Shown piece after piece: positions 6,134-6,957 of a DNA stretch of 6,957 nt. Location: NCBI GenBank assembly GCA_003649145.1, contig QMQZ01000012.1, positions 1 through 6,957 of the forward strand. The letters are read 5' to 3'. Origin of the DNA: Thermoproteota archaeon (lineage in GTDB: Archaea > Thermoproteota > Methanomethylicia > Culexarchaeales > Culexmicrobiaceae). The notes under the pieces are model-generated. The model was not told where the DNA came from. It did not search any database and was given only the letters and a program-made list of their open reading frames with translations. Position 1 is the stretch's first letter. Every line of letters begins with the position of its first letter. The position numbers were made by a program, and so were the translations under genes.

Positions 6134-6141
6134 TCCTTAAG

Positions 6142-6759
6142 TTGACAAGTATATTGCCAGAGTGGCTCAAAGTACTGAACTGCCCTGTGTGCGGTAAGCG
6201 TACCCTTGAGTTTATTGAAGCTCATAGCGAAATACCATTTTTTGGAAAAATAATAATGGCTTCTTGGAAGTGCTCTAATTGTGGATATAGGCATTCTGAT
6301 GTTTTTTCACTTGAATTTAGAGAGCCTTCAAGATATGTACTCAAAGTTAGAAGGCAAGAAGATCTATATGCTAAAGTCGTGCGCTCAAGTAGTGGGACAA
6401 TTCGAATTCCAGAATTAGGTGCAATTATCGAGCCAGGCCCAGTTGCGCAAGGTTTTATCACTAATGTTGAAGGTGTACTAGAACGAATAAAAGACGCAGT
6501 CAAGAGCCTTTTCATATTGTCAGATGATGAAAATGAAAAAAGAAGATGCGGCGATGTTCTTAATAAACTAGAGCTAGCCAGTCAAGGAAAGTTGCCCTTT
6601 ACATTAATAATTGAAGATCCATTAGGTGTCAGCATGATAATTCCTTCTTATGATGGTCAAGATATATCCGTGGAGAAGTTGTCAGAAGAAGACTTGAAAA
6701 GGCTAAAATTTGGGTCTTCAATTATATTGCAGCTATCTGAGAAACTGCAGAAAACCTAA
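6142..6759 (+). CDS. archaeal ZPR1 zinc-finger domain protein
   Basis: This 205-residue protein has a single ZPR1 module. A four-cysteine zinc finger (CPVCG, Cys14 and Cys17; CSNCG, Cys44 and Cys47) is joined by the family hallmark IPFFGKIIMASW (31-42) and followed by YRHSDV. The beta-rich ZPR1 domain follows (LEFREPSRYVLKV, PELGAIIEPGP, TNVEGVLERI). Eukaryotic ZPR1 has two such modules, and recent work there links it to chaperoning of eEF1A. Whether archaeal single-module proteins serve aEF1A is not established, so I leave the role open. The protein is soluble with no signal peptide. The start is TTG with a GGTG site upstream. It is divergent from the DUF2070 gene. Its 3' end overlaps the Sec61-beta gene tail to tail by 27 bases, and its stop (6757-6759) lies inside that gene. 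Its usual archaeal length supports completeness. Confidence 0.92.
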   Translation: MTSILPEWLKVLNCPVCGKRTLEFIEAHSEIPFFGKIIMASWKCSNCGYRHSDVFSLEFREPSRYVLKVRRQEDLYAKVVRSSSGTIRIPELGAIIEPGPVAQGFITNVEGVLERIKDAVKSLFILSDDENEKRRCGDVLNKLELASQGKLPFTLIIEDPLGVSMIIPSYDGQDISVEKLSEEDLKRLKFGSSIILQLSEKLQKT

Positions 6760-6915
6760 GTTTCCAAGTATTGCGAATGCCATTAACACGATAGCCATTA
6801 TAATGACGTGAATGGGACTAATCTTCAATCCTTTCACTTCTTCCTCGAAAAAGCGTATTAAACCTGCACCAGTTACTGGCATTACGCCCTCTCTTCTACG
6901 CTTTCTTCTAGACAT
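6733..6915 (-). CDS. preprotein translocase subunit Sec61-beta (archaeal SecG)
   Basis: This 60-residue tail-anchored protein is the small third subunit of the SecY-SecE-beta channel in the cytoplasmic membrane. It is not essential for channel formation in the systems studied, but it stabilises the channel and helps partner docking. The archaeal pattern is complete: basic N-terminus (RRKRRRE, 3-9), MPVTGAGLIRFFEEEVKG (12-29), ISP (32-34), then one hydrophobic segment (about 35-56) ending QFLR. ATG 6915 is preceded by GGTGGT six bases upstream (6927-6922 on the minus strand). A minus-strand TTATTAATA near the window edge (6957-6949) could be its TATA box. It is tail to tail with ZPR1 and overlaps the ZPR1 coding end, so the region that encodes the end of its membrane segment is also antisense ZPR1 sequence. 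Confidence 0.94.
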   Translation of the reverse strand: MSRRKRRREGVMPVTGAGLIRFFEEEVKGLKISPIHVIIMAIVLMAFAILGNLGFLQFLR

Positions 6916-6921
6916 GACCCT

Positions 6922-6927
6922 ACCACC
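6922..6927 (-). promoter_or_regulatory. ribosome binding site of Sec61-beta
   Basis: GGTGGT on the minus strand lies six bases before ATG 6915. It agrees with the GGTG-type sites before the other starts in the window and supports this start codon. Confidence 0.55.
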
Positions 6928-6957
6928 AATTTCTGTTTGCTAAAACCTATTAATAAC

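Larger units (their letters stand above)
6076..6141. promoter_or_regulatory. compact divergent promoter for the DUF2070 gene and ZPR1
   Basis: Both genes must be transcribed from these 66 bases. A plus-strand TTTTAAG (6101-6107) would start ZPR1 transcription near 6130, giving a very short leader. A minus-strand AATATAGTT (about 6127-6119) would start DUF2070 transcription near 6096, leaving room for its AGGTGG. If so, each promoter sits inside the other gene's leader or upstream region, and occupancy of one could affect the other. The boxes are weak. Confidence 0.4.

Overview
This window is almost certainly archaeal. It carries a 60-residue Sec61-beta/SecG-type translocon subunit, a single-domain archaeal ZPR1 zinc-finger protein and a DUF2070 membrane protein, a family I know only from Archaea. 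Starts are preceded by GAGGT, AGGTGG, GGTG or GGTGGT Shine-Dalgarno (SD) matches, and TATA-like boxes (TTTAAG, TTTAAATT) lie at archaeal spacing. Coding sequence is AT-leaning and the gaps are strongly AT-rich. A full-length HypF implies that the cell makes [NiFe] hydrogenase. The lineage cannot be fixed from sequence alone. A Thermoproteota/TACK-like archaeon is a guess.

Layout from left to right: (1) 1-251 (+) is the 3' end of a gene whose product ends in a winged-helix-like domain. (2) 285-998 (-) is an unnamed protein with an N-terminal coiled coil, a Pro/Thr-rich linker and a C-terminal winged helix, convergent with the first gene. (3) 999-1317 is a divergent regulatory region with a plausible promoter for each neighbour and two copies of a TGTnnCGTnACA-like motif. 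(4) 1318-3651 (+) is hypF. (5) 3652-4263 is a 612-base gap between two convergent gene ends. It has no credible protein gene, but it holds three copies of a 16-base palindrome, another TGTCACGTTA element just after hypF, a diverged internal repeat and an AT-rich terminator-like end. (6) 4264-6075 (-) is the DUF2070 protein. (7) 6076-6141 is a compact divergent promoter. (8) 6142-6759 (+) is ZPR1 with a TTG start. (9) 6733-6915 (-) is Sec61-beta, overlapping ZPR1 tail to tail by 27 bases.

The genes do not form one pathway. HypF belongs to hydrogenase cyanide-ligand synthesis, Sec61-beta to protein export, and ZPR1 and DUF2070 have no settled archaeal role. The most interesting features are regulatory or non-coding. 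A motif shared by the divergent coiled-coil/winged-helix gene and hypF suggests, without proof, that this regulator controls both genes. The oversized convergent gap looks like a site for an unannotated RNA or a decayed element. I see no complete mobile element, CRISPR array, tRNA or rRNA.
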